Origin: Gordionus sp. m RMFG-2023
Lineage: Eukaryota; Nematomorpha; Gordioida; Chordodea; Parachordodidae
Reading direction: 5' to 3'
Assembly (NCBI RefSeq): GCF_954871325.1
Contig: NC_088775.1
Span: 14,671,561-14,735,560, forward strand
DNA length: 64,000 bases
Part shown: positions 48,253-60,505 of the stretch, piece by piece
Layout of the letters: every line of letters begins with the position of its first letter
Numbering within the stretch: position 1 is the stretch's first letter
Notes under the pieces: model-generated
Databases searched by the model: none
What the model was told of the DNA's origin: nothing
What the model saw: only the letters and a program-made list of their open reading frames with translations
Program-made: the position numbers and the translations under genes

Positions 48253-51200
48253 ATGTATGTTTTACAACCTTATATTACAAATTTTCAAATATTTATTCCT
48301 GAATGTGTATATAAATTAAAAAATATATATGACGTAAATTTAATTGTGGTATATTTTTATAATCATAATTTTTATTAACAATTTCTAAAGGATAAAATTA
48401 ATGAATTTGATATTCTTGACAGAAGGATTGAAAAAATTATATTAAATCAAAAACAAGTTCTAAAACAAATTGCAGAGATCAAGCAAAGTCTTTATCCAGA
48501 TATTGCTAATCAGAAGAATGTAAATTGTTAACTAAAATTTTACATATTTTGTTCCTAGATTTTTATAAAGAAGTTAATTATTTATATTTATCCTCAACAT
48601 CATTCTTCATATTCATTATTATTTTTATTATATCTTCTTACAAAAAATGACTCAATGGCAATTACTACTTATGTTCATTCATCCTTTAATAATTCGAAAT
48701 ATAATGGTTTGTTCAAAAATTTTACCAAAGTATTATCACCCTCAGATAGAAAAACTGATTTTGATGTAGTTTGCATTTTGACAAGTTAAAAGAATAAAAT
48801 ATCTTAAAATGTTATTTATTTTATATTAAATATCATTTAAATATTTTATCTGATATTTACTGATTATTAGAAATGTATTGATTTTAGCAGAGTTGTTAGA
48901 CACTTTTTAAATGGATTTAGAAGATACATCATCTAAAATCTATCAGTATCTAAATATAACAAATGTATCTGTAAATTGATACCATACAAGCTTTATGAAT
49001 GGAATTTTTACCATAATTATATGAGGTATAATACATAATTGATTATATTGTTAATCAAATTATGAAGTGAGCTAAAAATATTTTTGAATTTATTATATCA
49101 CCTATTTAAAAAGATATAATTAGATGATAAATATTTGTTATTAAATTTTAATAACGGGTAATGGGTCATTCCATGACAAATCAACCATGATTCAGCTGAC
49201 CCCCTTCGATTTTTTTAGAATTTGGTAAGCAAAGAAAGGTTAGTTTAGTTAAGAAATAGCCTTGTAACTTTTATATTTTTGGAGATATTAGGGTACAAAG
49301 TGGCAAAAATGACCTATTTTTACCATTATCTGCCTTCATTCAATTAAGCATATCTCTACATAATTGTAAATAACAAATTTAATATAAAAAATACATACAA
49401 AGATTCTACTTTTAGATAAAAATTTCCTGCCATTTTATTTAACATGCAAGGACTAAAAACGATTTTTTGTAAATAATACGACCTTCAATTTTTTTAAAAA
49501 ATTTAGTAGACATTACTAACTCTTCCTTTATATTTATAAAAAAAATTGGTCTGGGATGCGGCCATCTTCATTCTCAAAATTGACTAAAATGTTTAGAAAA
49601 GTGTATAAATATTTTCCCGAAGGCGTCTTTGTATACATTATATATTAATCAGTTTTAATGGTTTTTCTTGAACTATTTAATATAATTTAAAGGATTATTC
49701 ATCTTGTAAATGAAAATAACAATAAATGGGGCTTTCATTCAATTATAGTTGTCTATCAATAAAAGAAATTCATTTTATTACTTTATTTGTAATTTATTAT
49801 AAAAATTTTTATATAACATATATTTAATTATTATTATTAAATATATTCAACCAAGTTTATAGTTCTTGAATATATGAATCAGAATCTTGTGCATTTCATA
49901 TATGGCCTAAATATTAAAAATAATTGATATAATATAAATTTAAATATCTAATATATAACTCACTTTTAGAAGATTCTAATTTTTAGGTAGAGCATTTACT
50001 TTCTTGTGATGACAATGTATAACTATGGCCAGTAGCAGTTAACAGTGAAACTAATGTTAAGATATGACATTTTGGAAAGTAAAGAGTGTCGTCTATACTT
50101 GGAAATGTAAAGGTTAGAAGGTCCATATGGGTGTAAAATATTTATATATATTTCTTCCTGCTTTTGATTTTTCACTAAAACAAAGGCCAACCATCAATTA
50201 GAATCATAAACACATGTTATGTATCATGATATTTCTCCAAAAATTATACTTTCATCATTATATGATAAATATTCTATAGTGCTTTCTATTGAATTGGAAT
50301 ACATTTTACTTTTAAATTGATGTAGACCTGTACGGTGTGAATTTTCTGTGTTTCAGGTATAGGTCTAGTTTTTGAATATCTTTCCTCGAATAGTTCTTCG
50401 TAATCATAATTTTTTGGGTCATATATTCAAAATATATACCATTAATATTTTCTTTAGCAAACTCGTACAATAATTCATATGATGTGGTTATTTGCTTTGA
50501 GTAAGGCCTTTGTAAACTAGCTCTAGTGGCTAATCTTTTAACAGTGCCACCAATCCCATCACAAACACTTTTCCCTTGTGTTGTAGCAGATAAATGCCGA
50601 AATCCATCTCATGATGGCAAATATTAATAAAATTTTTACGATTTTTATACTGTGCAACGGAATCTATCGGAAAAATTAAAATTTTTATTTGGCATATAAA
50701 TTTTATTAATTAAAAAATTTACAAATGTTTTTTTGGAAATAATGTACTGCTAATGTATTGTTTGTAAAGATTCGGGTATCATTACATAATTTAGGTAACA
50801 AATTGGCAAAATTATCTTTATAATATATAAAAGGGTGAATAGTGGATTGAGTCCTATTCCAATGATAACTTTGTACTTCACCCTGAAGTATAAAGCAATA
50901 GTTTTCTGAAAAATCACATAAAATTAAATATTGGCCTTCGTCTAAGTTCAATTTTAGATTGTTTTGATACAACAATTGTTGCGTTGAAATAAAAGAATGG
51001 GGTAATAAAGATTCCAATTTTTCAAAAAAGGCATTGATAAATTCATCTACTGGCTTGGTTATTGTTTCAAGAGTGGTTCTATCTACGGATAGCCATTGTT
51101 TTATGTTATAAATTTGATGTCCTTAGAAAGAAACATTATTTCTATTTGATCGCGTATATGTATTGACCCTGGTCAATTATCACATTTGCCCATATTATTT

Positions 51201-54200
51201 TATTTTATAATTTCTATAATTGAATGAAAGTTTTCATATAAAAGATGAATAATCCTTTAAATTATATTAAATAGTTCAAGAAAAACCATTAAAAATTAAT
51301 TAATATATAATTTTATACAAAGACGTCCCTTTTCGGGAAAATATTTATACACTTTTCTAAACATTTTAAACGATTTTGAGAATGAAGATGGCCGCGTCCC
51401 AGAACAAATTTTTTTATAAATATAAAGGAAGAGTTTAGTAATGTCTACTAAATTTTTTTAAAAAAATTGAAGGTTCTATTATTTCCAAAAAATCTTTATT
51501 AGTCCTTGATTTACAAATAAAATGGCCGGAAATTGGGAAAAAAATAAAAAAAATTTTTTATCTAAAAGTAGAATCCTTGTATGTAATTTTGATATTAAAT
51601 TTGTTATTTCCAATTATGTAGTTTTTAAGATATGCTTAATTGAATGAAGGCAAATAATGGTAAAAATACGTCATTTTTGCCACTTTGAACACTAATATCT
51701 CCAAAAATATAAATGTTAAGGCTAAAATTTTAGCTATTTCTTAACTACACTAATCTTTCTTTGCTTGCCAAATTTTAAAAAAATCGAAGGGGGCCATCCG
51801 AAAATCTCATTTTTTTGCTCATTTGACATGGAATGACTCTATATACAAAGTATATGATTAAATAACAAATAATAATCGTTATATATTGACCATAAATATA
51901 CAAAATATATAATTATATGATGATAAATAATAATTATTAGATTTTAAATATAAAACATTCACAAAATTGATGCCATCCATTCATAAAATTTGTCTGGTTT
52001 ATTTGTGCTAAATTTCTTATGAATTAAACTTGAGCATATTATTTCATGAGTTTAATCCAAATATTATTATAATTAATTTTTATAAACTTAAAATAAAATT
52101 ATATAAAATGTTGGATACCTTTAAATTCAGGGCCATGAAACCTAACCCTCAGTTAGAACTCTGCGAATCCTTGATATTTTACTGAACCCACAGAACCATT
52201 TTTTAAAACATAGAGTTCAGGGTTCAATAATTTCTTTTTTAAAATTTATTTTAAAGAATATAATAAAAATTAAAATTAAAAAAATCCTGTAAATTATAAT
52301 TTTTTTAAATTTTGAATATAAAAACATTTTTTTAAATTTTAGGTAAGGTTTTTTTGTAATATATATGTTATGAATCTTTATTATTGTTTCAAACGCCAAA
52401 TTCCCCCCCCCCTCTCCTATTGCAAATTTGTGTGTTCTTGTAAATATTTATCTTAAATCAAATCTGGTTCAGAGATATTACTGAATCTTTTTCTTTAGAA
52501 GGATTCACATCCCTGTCTAAAATAATATCTAAATATAGATACTTTAAAAGTTACAGATACCACATTAGGCAAAAATAAACAATAATGTGTCATCTAAATG
52601 TACCTGATCTAATCCTTAATTATAACTTACTAATCAGAGTGGTTAAAGTTGTGCTTTTTTATTAGTAGTGTGCTACTTTTTTTGCCAAATAGCCAGTTTT
52701 ATCACACTACTATTTAAAAATAGCCAAGCACACTACTTGTTAAATATAAAGAATATAACTAAACATAAAAATTTTATATGTCATTTTATGATTAATTATT
52801 AATCATAATAATTTTGGAATTTTATTATTTAATTTTGAAATTTATATTATAAATCCAATCGCCAGGGTGGCCTAGTGGGTTATGATGTATGCTTGGAAAC
52901 AGAAGGTCCCATAAAAATTTTCAGGTTTTTCTTCGATGACTGATGTGTAAAGACATATGGTAAGATGAATTTCTGAGCTTAGAGATGACACCCCGGTCAC
53001 TGACAGGCTTGGACAGCCGGGTTCTAAGGATACTTGTCCAATAAACAAATGACAAACAAAAATAGGAATATGAAAGCTAGGGCGTTCCCTCCAAGCGACG
53101 CACAGGGTGTAGACCTCCATCCTGTGAAAAGTAAAATAAAGATCAAAGCAAAGAAAACAAGGTTAGTAAGCTTGAATATTGGTACACTTAAAGGTAAGAC
53201 GAGAGAATTGGCATCCATGTTGAACAAGAGAAAAGTTGATATAGCATGCATACAAGAGACGAAATGGAAAGGTCAGAAGACTAATGATTGGAGATGGGTA
53301 TAAATTGTACTATAATGGAATAGGAATGGTGTCGGCATCATCCTCAATCAAGATCTCCTCCTCAGTGGTAGAAGTTAATAGGATCTTTGATAGACTAATA
53401 AAAATAAAACTCTGCATTGGTCAATCAATACTACACATTCTTTCAGTATATGCTCCTCAAATGAGTTGCAAAGAAGAAGAGAAAGATGACTTTAGAGCTA
53501 TCCTTGATGAAGCTGTAATGGAAATCCCTATGACCTAATCATAATAGTTGGAGACTTAAATGCGCATATGGGAAAAACAAGAAACACCTACAAAAGGTAT
53601 CATGGTGGTTTTGGATATGGAGAAAAAAATGATGAAGGAGAACATGTACTGAAATTTGCGCAAGCCTTCGACCTTGCCTTAACCAACACCTACTATAAGA
53701 AAAAGGACAGTCATTTAATAACATATGAAAGAGGTACAAGGAAAACCCAGATAGATTACATGCTAATCTCTCGAAGAAGATTAAAAGGTGTAATAGACTG
53801 CAAAGTCATCCCAGAAGAAGATATTGCCGCGCAACACAAGTTACTAGTCATGGATTTACACCTCACAAATAAATCCACTCAAAACAAGATAAAACTAGAA
53901 ATATGCATCAAATGGGGTAGATTAAAATCAATGGCAGATGCCTTTGTAATCAATTCAAACATTGAAACAATAGATTCCTCACAAGTCAGTGAAAAAAATG
54001 TGGACAGACCTTTCATCCAGATTAATAGACACTGCCAACACTAAGCATGACAAGATGAGGTAACAAATCATACAAAGAACTATGGTGGTGGAATGAAGAT
54101 GTGCACGCCACTATACATGAAAAAAGAGCCCTAATCCAAAAACCCAGAAGACAAGACAAAATACAAAAATCCAAGAGAATAGCTATAAAGGCGGTTGGAA

Positions 54201-56855
54201 TACGAATACCAAGAACTACATACTAAGGAGAGGAAAAATAAAGTATACTGATTAGCCAAACAGCGAGAAAAGAATTCTAGGGGTATAAACGGAGCTCCGA
54301 AAGTAATCAAAAATAAAGTATATTCAGGAGCTTCTCAACTTTAATCCCAACATACTACATCTAGATGAAAACTCAAACCTTATTCAACCAATAACGGAAC
54401 AAGAAATAATCACATGCCTCAAGCATTTGAAAAACAAAGCTAGGGGTCCTGATGATATTTCAATAGAAAACCTTAAAGTACTAAGAGATGATGGAATACA
54501 TTTCCTCACGAATCTGTACAATAAAATACTGGGAAACGAAGAGATTCCTCAAAAATGGAGGCTCAGCTATCTAGTTACTATCTTCAAAAATAAAGGGGAT
54601 CCACCTAATTGTCAAAATTATAGGAGCATAAAACTAATGTCACACTGTCTTAAACTTTACGAAAAAATCATAGGAAAGGTTTGACTTTATGCCTGGAAGA
54701 TCAACGACTGATGCACTTCACGCAATTAGGCAAATTAGCGAAAAATACAAGGAAAAGAACAAAAAGCTACACATGGTCTTTCTCGATATAAAAAAAGCCT
54801 TCGATAGTATCCTAAGAAAACTTATCTGGTGGGCGCTACGCCACAAATAGGTTCCCAAAAAATATATAAGAATAATACAGGATATGGTCTGTAGCACAAC
54901 TGGTACTTCAACAAGCTTCACAATAGCCGAAGGAGTTCATCAAGGGTCGGCTCTCAGTTCACTTCTCTTCATCACAGTAATAGATGTATTATCACAGTCT
55001 ATACAGGAAACACTCCCGTGGAATATGATAGATATTTGCAGATGATATTGTGATACTAGCCGAATTCAAGGATAAAATGAAAGAACGATTAGTGAGTTGG
55101 ATAAGTATCCTCGAAAAGCATGGACTAAAATTAAACTTTATGGTGATAGGAGATGAAACAGAAATAATTGATATAAATAAATGGCAAATATCGGCAATTG
55201 AAAGCTGCAAATATTTGGGCTCCACTATACAAACAAACGGCACAATAGAGAAAGAGATAAAGAATAAAATTAATCAAGGATGGTTAAAGTGGAGATCTTT
55301 ATCTGGAGTGCTCTTTGACAAAAGAATCCCACACAAATTGAAGGGAAAAATTTACAGCTCCGTAGTACAACCAACTATTCAATATAGTTCGGAAACATGG
55401 CCAACCAAAGAATCAGACGAGAGAAGTCTACAAACTATGGAGATGAGAATGCTGAGGATGATTGCTGGGGTATCATGAAAGGATGAGGTGCGAAGTGCAA
55501 GAATACTAGGAAGTTTAAAGTTATTGCCTTAATGGTGAACAGACTTAGGTGGTATGGGCACACATTGAGAAGGCCTATGAATGAACTATATAGGAAAAAG
55601 TTGAGAGTTTGGAAGTGATGGGCAAACGTGAAAGAGGAAGGCCAAAACTTCAATGGGGCCATAAAGTTAGAGCCAATATGAAAAAGTATAAATTAGAAAA
55701 AAGGGATAGCATGAATAACATAAAGTGGAGAGAGATATTGAAGGAGCTTACCACCAGAAAAGGTGAATGCTAAAAAAAATATTATGAATCCAAACCTACT
55801 GGTGTAAATCATTTAAAATATCTACACAGATTATAGTTATGATTCAGATAGATAATATTAAAGAAATTACACTGCAAGATGATTATCTTGCCCAATGGGC
55901 CTCATACTTGCCTGGCCCATGAAGATCACTGATTTAATTAAATAAATTTTGTTTTATTGATAAAATAGTTCAATTATTAAGAAATTGATCTTTCATAGTG
56001 CTCCAAAGTTTTGCTGTAATTAGTTTTATTTTTAACTCTGACCCTTTCAGCATAAATGAGGTTGTATTAATAAATATTTATATAAATTATCCTAAAAAAT
56101 CCTGCTATATTTTTACAATTTGATTAATAGGAATAATATTATTTAATCAAAGACATGTCATTGTATTTAATTGATACACAGATTAAATATAATATTTTCT
56201 TTGATTTTAAAAAAAAAAATCTAAAGATTGTTTCAATCCAATAATTTATCAAAACTCATGTAAAATTGAGGGCGGAGTGAATGCGTGCAAATTATTATGG
56301 AGGCAAACAAATAATCATAGCCAAATATCCGAAGTAAACTTTTAATTTTTTTTATTTATATTACTCAGTCCAAACTTTTTTTTTAAATTCCTACTTTCCT
56401 TTTGCACAAATCTATTTTTGGACAGTCTCGTCAAAAATAAATTAGAGCTAACAAAAAGTAGGAAAAGAGAACTGTTTTGAATGTAATTTTTTACTAATCA
56501 TATTTAATTCCCAAAGAGTCAAGCCATTTTGATTGATTTAATCTGCGAGATGTTTATTCGTATCGAAATGTCTATGCCAGAATGCAAAAATAGGTGTCCA
56601 AGTTTTAAAGACGAAGCTTCCGAAAACGTGCTTGGGACTATTTTTAACGATTATGTTAAACCCAGGGAAAACGTTCTTTATCTTTTCAACGAAAAATTGA
56701 CCTTAGCCGATGTTTTAATCTGGGGGTTGATGTTTGAGCTGACACAGAAAAATGATAAAATTACGAAATTGACGTCAATCATTACCTGGAATCAATGGTT
56801 CAATAACTGCAACAAAAATCCAAATTTTAAATACGTTTATGAACTTTTAAAATAA
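48253..56855 (+). CDS. AIMP2: AIMP2 (p38/JTV1), scaffold of the multi-tRNA-synthetase complex, five exons
   Basis: AIMP2 holds lysyl-tRNA synthetase and other synthetases together in the cytosolic multi-synthetase complex. Exons are 48253-48333, 48391-48519, 48559-48784, 56227-56333 and 56517-56855. All junctions are GT-AG and in phase, giving 293 residues (human 320). The N-terminal synthetase-binding motif reads IPECVYKLKN (human LPTCMYRLPN). A short coiled coil follows in exon 2 (LDRRIEKI...LKQIAEIKQSL; human LESRQDDILKRLYELK). Exon 3 has the thioredoxin-like region with YVHSSF (human HTHSSV). Exon 4 has SCKIEGGVN (human MCPIEGEGN). Exon 5 is a GST-C domain with AILIDLI, LTLADVLIW (human LTVADVVLW) and the final ELLK (human KLLK). 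Introns are 57, 39, 7,442 and 183 bp. The third contains two mobile elements. The gene is convergent with CHMP6. Confidence 0.92.
49163..51839 (-). mobile_element. DNA transposon with ~600-bp terminal inverted repeats, unclassified transposase
   Basis: The left arm 49163-49752 and right arm 51212-51839 match in reverse complement through GGTCATTCCATG, CCCCCTTCGATTTTTTT, CATTCAATTAAGCATAT, GAAGATGGCCGC and CTTTCATTCAATTATAG, at roughly 85% by eye. The interior holds a decayed transposase (50400-51120, minus strand). Flanks both show TA near the ends, but no secure target duplication. It lies in intron 3 of AIMP2. Confidence 0.88.
50400..51120 (-). pseudogene. Remnant of an uncharacterised transposase family (SD...QYKN...DGIGG type)
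   Basis: Minus-strand frames read, in order: QWLSVDRTTLETITKPVDEF, LESLLPHSFISTQQ, LILCDFSENYCFILQGEVQ, YHWNRTQSTIHPF, AQYKNRKNFINICHHEMDFG, then KSVCDGIGGTVKRLATRASL. I recognise this order from transposase-like proteins usually annotated as uncharacterised in cnidarians, insects and other invertebrates, where it reads DFAENYSF, HWNN.QATIHPF, SDGA..QYKN and CDGIGGTVKR. At least two frame changes and a lost first part of the protein make it inactive. The class is unnamed here because I cannot assign it. Confidence 0.7.
51840..52860. other. AIMP2 intron 3, sequence between two mobile elements
   Basis: AT-rich, with no exon or repeat array seen. A C-run is at 52405-52416. Confidence 0.5.
52861..55775 (+). 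mobile_element. RTE-clade LINE, near full length, decayed
   Basis: The endonuclease is recognisable from 53160 (SLNIGTLKGK, IACIQETKWKG, SVYAPQM, VGDLNAHMGKT, YERGTRKTQIDYML, AQHKLLVMDL to ~53870). The reverse transcriptase runs from ~54430 (GPDDISIENLK, WRLSYLVTIFKNKGDP, NYRSIKLMSH, DIKKAFDSI, GVHQGSALS, KYLGSTIQTNGTIE). The C-terminal tail has YSSETW and MEMRMLRMIAGVS near 55440. This is the RTE arrangement. The frame is broken repeatedly between 53300 and 55660. The 5' end (from 52861) starts GCCAGGGTGGCCTAGTGGGT, resembling a tRNA A box. It is inserted in sense orientation within AIMP2 intron 3. Confidence 0.92.
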
Positions 56856-57022
56856 TGGCATTATTTATTTTTATTATTATATAAACCTCTTTCATCTTAT
56901 ATTAGAATTCGATCAAAATGTTATTCACGATTCAATTATAAAATATCAAAAATAATTTTTTTTTATCACAATTATTTATAGTATATAAAATTTAGCAAAA
57001 CAAATGTTAAAAATTGTTCCAT

Positions 57023-59645
57023 TCAAGCTTGTAGAGGAATTTTTTGTTTGAATGGGCTCTTGATTGCTAATTTTTTTTGAAGTACAAAAAAGTATATATA
57101 AATAGTAAATAATAAGCAATCGTTCTTACGTATTTTATCTTTAATAAGAGGTTCTTTAGGTACATCGGGTAGCACCTTAAAATATGAAAAATTTAAAAAA
57201 TAATATATTTAAATAAGCATATTATAAGAACAAATAATTTTATTAATTAAGCTTTAGAATCAGATCTCGTTGTAACTTTAAAGAGATTTATATGATTGAA
57301 ACAATTATTTAGGGCAATGTTTAAACTTGAAAAATCTGATATTACAAGAAATATATAAAAGAATGTGTAGAGTATTCTACCCTAGAGGTGTGCAGCCAAA
57401 TAATCCACCCACTCATAAAATGATGGGGAGGTTTTAAAATATTTTTTGGGAAAAATGAACAGAAAGGGGTTATATTAAAAAATTTAATAATATTTTAGAC
57501 CCTCTAACCTAAGATATGAATTTCAGGCAATAAGCTATGGACCTTTATGTATTTTTTTTTAAATTATACAAATCTGATCTATATAACAATATAAATTGTT
57601 CAAAAGTACACAATAAAATTTCCTGAAATTCACAGGGTATGTAATTTCTGGAATATATTTTTTATAAAATCAAATATATTTTTTATTTAAAAATTGCTAT
57701 CAGTAAAATGATATAAAAATGAGTGATTCCAAAATCCCTTTGTAATATATTATTTATTTTTTTTACCAAATTTGTTTGATCCAAAATTTCATTCAATTCC
57801 TTCAGGACATCATTTTCATCTTCTTGGGTAAAATTTAAGGATATAATACCTTCAATTTGCTTCAGTATTGTGACATAGTGTAAAATTAAAAGTATGCTTG
57901 TCATTTGATATAGGGGAAAAAAAATATTACCTTTTGATACTCAGCACCCTCTCTAGTTTCTTCCATTATTTTTTCTATATCATCAATCGAAAATAGCTAA
58001 ACAATCAAACACATCAATGAATTTAGTAATAATTATATATATATATACCTGATTCAATTGCTTCAAGCAATCATTTCCTAATTTAAGGTTATGGACAACT
58101 TCAGTTTGTATATTGGAAAATTCAATATTATATATCTAGTGGATTTGTTTAAATAATTATTGTTTATAAGAATGTTAAAATTTATAATGAACATTATTTA
58201 TTACCATAGTTTCAACTTGGTCTAATATATTTTCGTTCTTTTCCAATAAATTTTCTTGAAACCGTTTTTTCTTTAACAACAATTTAGCTTTTCTAGTAGA
58301 TATCAAAAAAATAAAAATATTTATAAAAAAAAGTAACTCTCTCCTTCCTTCAGATAATAACTTTTTTGCCATTCGTCTCTCCTTCTCCATATTATTTTCC
58401 AAGCGCATTCTGTATTGATGTAGATTATCGCGCTGCCTTTTCATTTGCTTTAAATATGGAATAAATATAATTTAGCATGTTTATTAAAGATGCACTAAGT
58501 ATTTGTATTGATAAACCTATTCTTTTGCTGATACTCAAATATTTAACTTTCATAAATTAATTGATTTTTAGCCTAGAGTCAGTGTTTTATTTTGGTGGTA
58601 TTGACCAACACTGTTAATATCAGGTTAAAAAAATTGGTATTGTCATATAAGAAGTTGGTATGAGTTCACACATAGAATTTTTTGGCCAATTCCATAAAAA
58701 ATTTTACAAAGGATGTCTGGCATGGCCCATTATAAATATAATGAGAAAACATGTAAAATTGTCTAATTCAAGGCTTAAATATTAGAGAGCTTCAGGCCAG
58801 GCCATTTTGCACAAGTAGTCTAAACCAAAAACCTGCAATATAGAAAGATCCAGCCAATATCTATCTACTTTTTATGATTTAATACTACATGTTGCAGAAT
58901 AGATAATCATACACTTAAAAATTAAAAAAATTTAGATATCTCTGATTCAGTTCTGTTCATTTGATTTGAAAAGTTTCAATCATATAAAACCTCTGAAATT
59001 TGGAATCTGTATAGTTATCAGGTGCATTGATTAATTAAATGTTGTTCTATATTATTAAAAATTAAGCAAATAAAGTAATTTAGGAGATAATAGCCCTTGA
59101 AATGTGCAATTATACATAAATATCATATACATGATATGTTTATCTGGAATAAGCATTATTCCATATTACCCACAAAGTGATTCAAATTTCAGTTTTAAGC
59201 ATCAGCATGTCCCTGTCTTGCATATTTTGCCAATCTTTAAGCTAATCTTAATTCATATAAATTACAAAGAAAATATGACAAATTTATACAGGGTAGGTAC
59301 TCCATGATGCTGGAATTTATTTCAGGTAAGATCATAAAACAATATTAAATCCCAGGCAAATTTTGGTAGATTGGTATAAACATAATATTATAGATGGTGT
59401 AAATGTGTTAAAACTAAAAAAAAAAAATCGTCACCATATCAAAAAAATCAATTATTTTACAATAGAAAGATTTATTATCTATCTATAAATAGTGGTATTT
59501 CTCATCTCATTTTTAATAAAATATATAAAAATCTACAACTATATATTTTTAAGGATAGAAATATATATTTTACCAAAACAATGATGTCATGTTCCGTTAT
59601 CTTGGTACGTCTTTTTCCACTCAGTTTGGAAAATAAATCGCCCAT
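57023..59645 (-). CDS. CHMP6: CHMP6, ESCRT-III subunit (Vps20), eight exons
   Basis: CHMP6/Vps20 links ESCRT-II to the membrane-severing ESCRT-III polymer in endosomal sorting and membrane scission. Minus-strand exons are 59645-59574, 58447-58338, 58292-58205, 58135-58049, 57996-57931, 57859-57767, 57175-57130 and 57066-57023. All joins are GT-AG and in phase. The product is 201 residues, the same length as human CHMP6. It starts MGDLFS; glycine 2 fits the N-myristoylation motif of human MGNLFG. Then come QRDNLHQY (human QRDKLRQY), KAKLLLKKKRFQE (RAKLLLKKKRYQE), NIEFSNIQ (SIEFTQIE), GNDCLKQLNQ (GNECLNKMHQ), the helix FSIDDIEKIMEET (MSIEEVERILDET), FTQEDENDVLKEL (FTQEDEDAILEEL) and a C-terminal LPDVPKEPL (LPEVPSEPL). 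Introns are 45-71 bp apart from 1,126 and 591 bp. It is convergent with AIMP2, with 167 bp between stop codons. Confidence 0.96.
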
Positions 59646-59739
59646 ACATTCAATTTAAATATTTAATACCGCTTGTAAAAGTATTAAATAAATTTCAATT
59701 TTAAAGATTATAAAATATTATTTCATTTTTTTGTTTTTA

Positions 59740-59811
59740 GGGGATATAGCTCAGTGGTAGAGCGTCCGCTTCGCATGCGGAATGTCAAGGGTTCAAACCC
59801 CTTTATCTCCA
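59740..59811 (+). tRNA. tRNA-Ala (anticodon CGC)
   Basis: This 72-nt sequence folds into a complete cloverleaf. The acceptor GGGGATA pairs with TATCTCC and contains the G3-U70 wobble pair that alanyl-tRNA synthetase recognises. The D arm is GCTC/GAGC, the anticodon stem TCCGC/GCGGA with loop TTCGCAT (anticodon CGC, reading GCG), and the T arm AAGGG-TTCAAAC-CCCTT. A box and B box are normal, there is no intron, and the discriminator base is A. Confidence 0.97.
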
Positions 59812-59823
59812 ATAAATTATTGC

Positions 59824-59831
59824 TTTTTTTT
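59824..59831 (+). terminator. RNA polymerase III terminator of the tRNA-Ala gene
   Basis: A run of eight T begins 13 bp after the tRNA 3' end, a standard polymerase III stop. Confidence 0.85.
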
Positions 59832-60239
59832 GCTTATTTATATTCATTCTTGTTATGGGCAGAACTCGTTTTCACTATTTGGAGTTGAATTAAAGATTGT
59901 AATTTCAACTTTTTAAATATGGATAAAACGTTTATTCTACAATTTTAACAGCTTTAGTTAACATTAGGTTCTCCGTTAAATAGTTCTATTCCTATAAGAA
60001 CGAGCCACTGCGCCTTATATTATGGTTCCATGTCATGGAGTTCAATTAATGATATTAATTGGTTTTCTTTTAAAATTATAATTTCAACGTTCTAATTAAA
60101 AATAGTTTTCTCAGTCAATTTTAATAGCGTTAGTTAATATTAGTTTTTCCGTTAGAGAGTGTTATTTATAATACCGGGCCTCTGCGAATATTATGATTTC
60201 ATGCCAATTCAGTGAAACTTTTATCTCGAAGCCCTTTTT
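59832..60239. other. Sequence with a ~200-bp degenerate duplication
   Basis: Two stretches, ~59910-60000 and ~60080-60170, share ACAATTTTAACAGC(T/G)TTAGTTAA and AGTTCTTCCGTTA-like words, so a ~175-bp unit may be present twice in decayed form. No gene is supported. Confidence 0.45.
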
Positions 60240-60505
60240 CAAAACATTATTGCGGATGTCGTTTATCGCGAATGGATGTTATAGCAAAACATTTATCGCA
60301 TACTATTCTGCGAAGACAATCGTGATTTTTTTATAGCGAAATCCTTATCGCAAAGCTTTTAAAGTGAATACATTACTACGAAGCTACACGAATCAATAGG
60401 CGAAAATTTTATAGCGTCATTGTCTCGAAACCTATGTTGCTAAAATAATTTAGTGAAAACCATTTAGCGAAACATATGTCTCGAAGATATTATAGCGAAT
60501 TTAAT
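60240..60505. repeat. Degenerate TTATAGCGAAA / TTATCGC repeats
   Basis: About fifteen copies of ATAGCGAAA, TATCGCAAA, CTGCGAAG and related words are spaced 10-20 bp apart. The theme resembles the minisatellite at 2641-2960. Confidence 0.7.

Noticed and set aside
48867-48925. Candidate AIMP2 exon reading RVVRHFLNGF after an AG
   Set aside because: It reaches a stop with no donor; the segment 56227-56333 fits AIMP2 better in phase and sequence.
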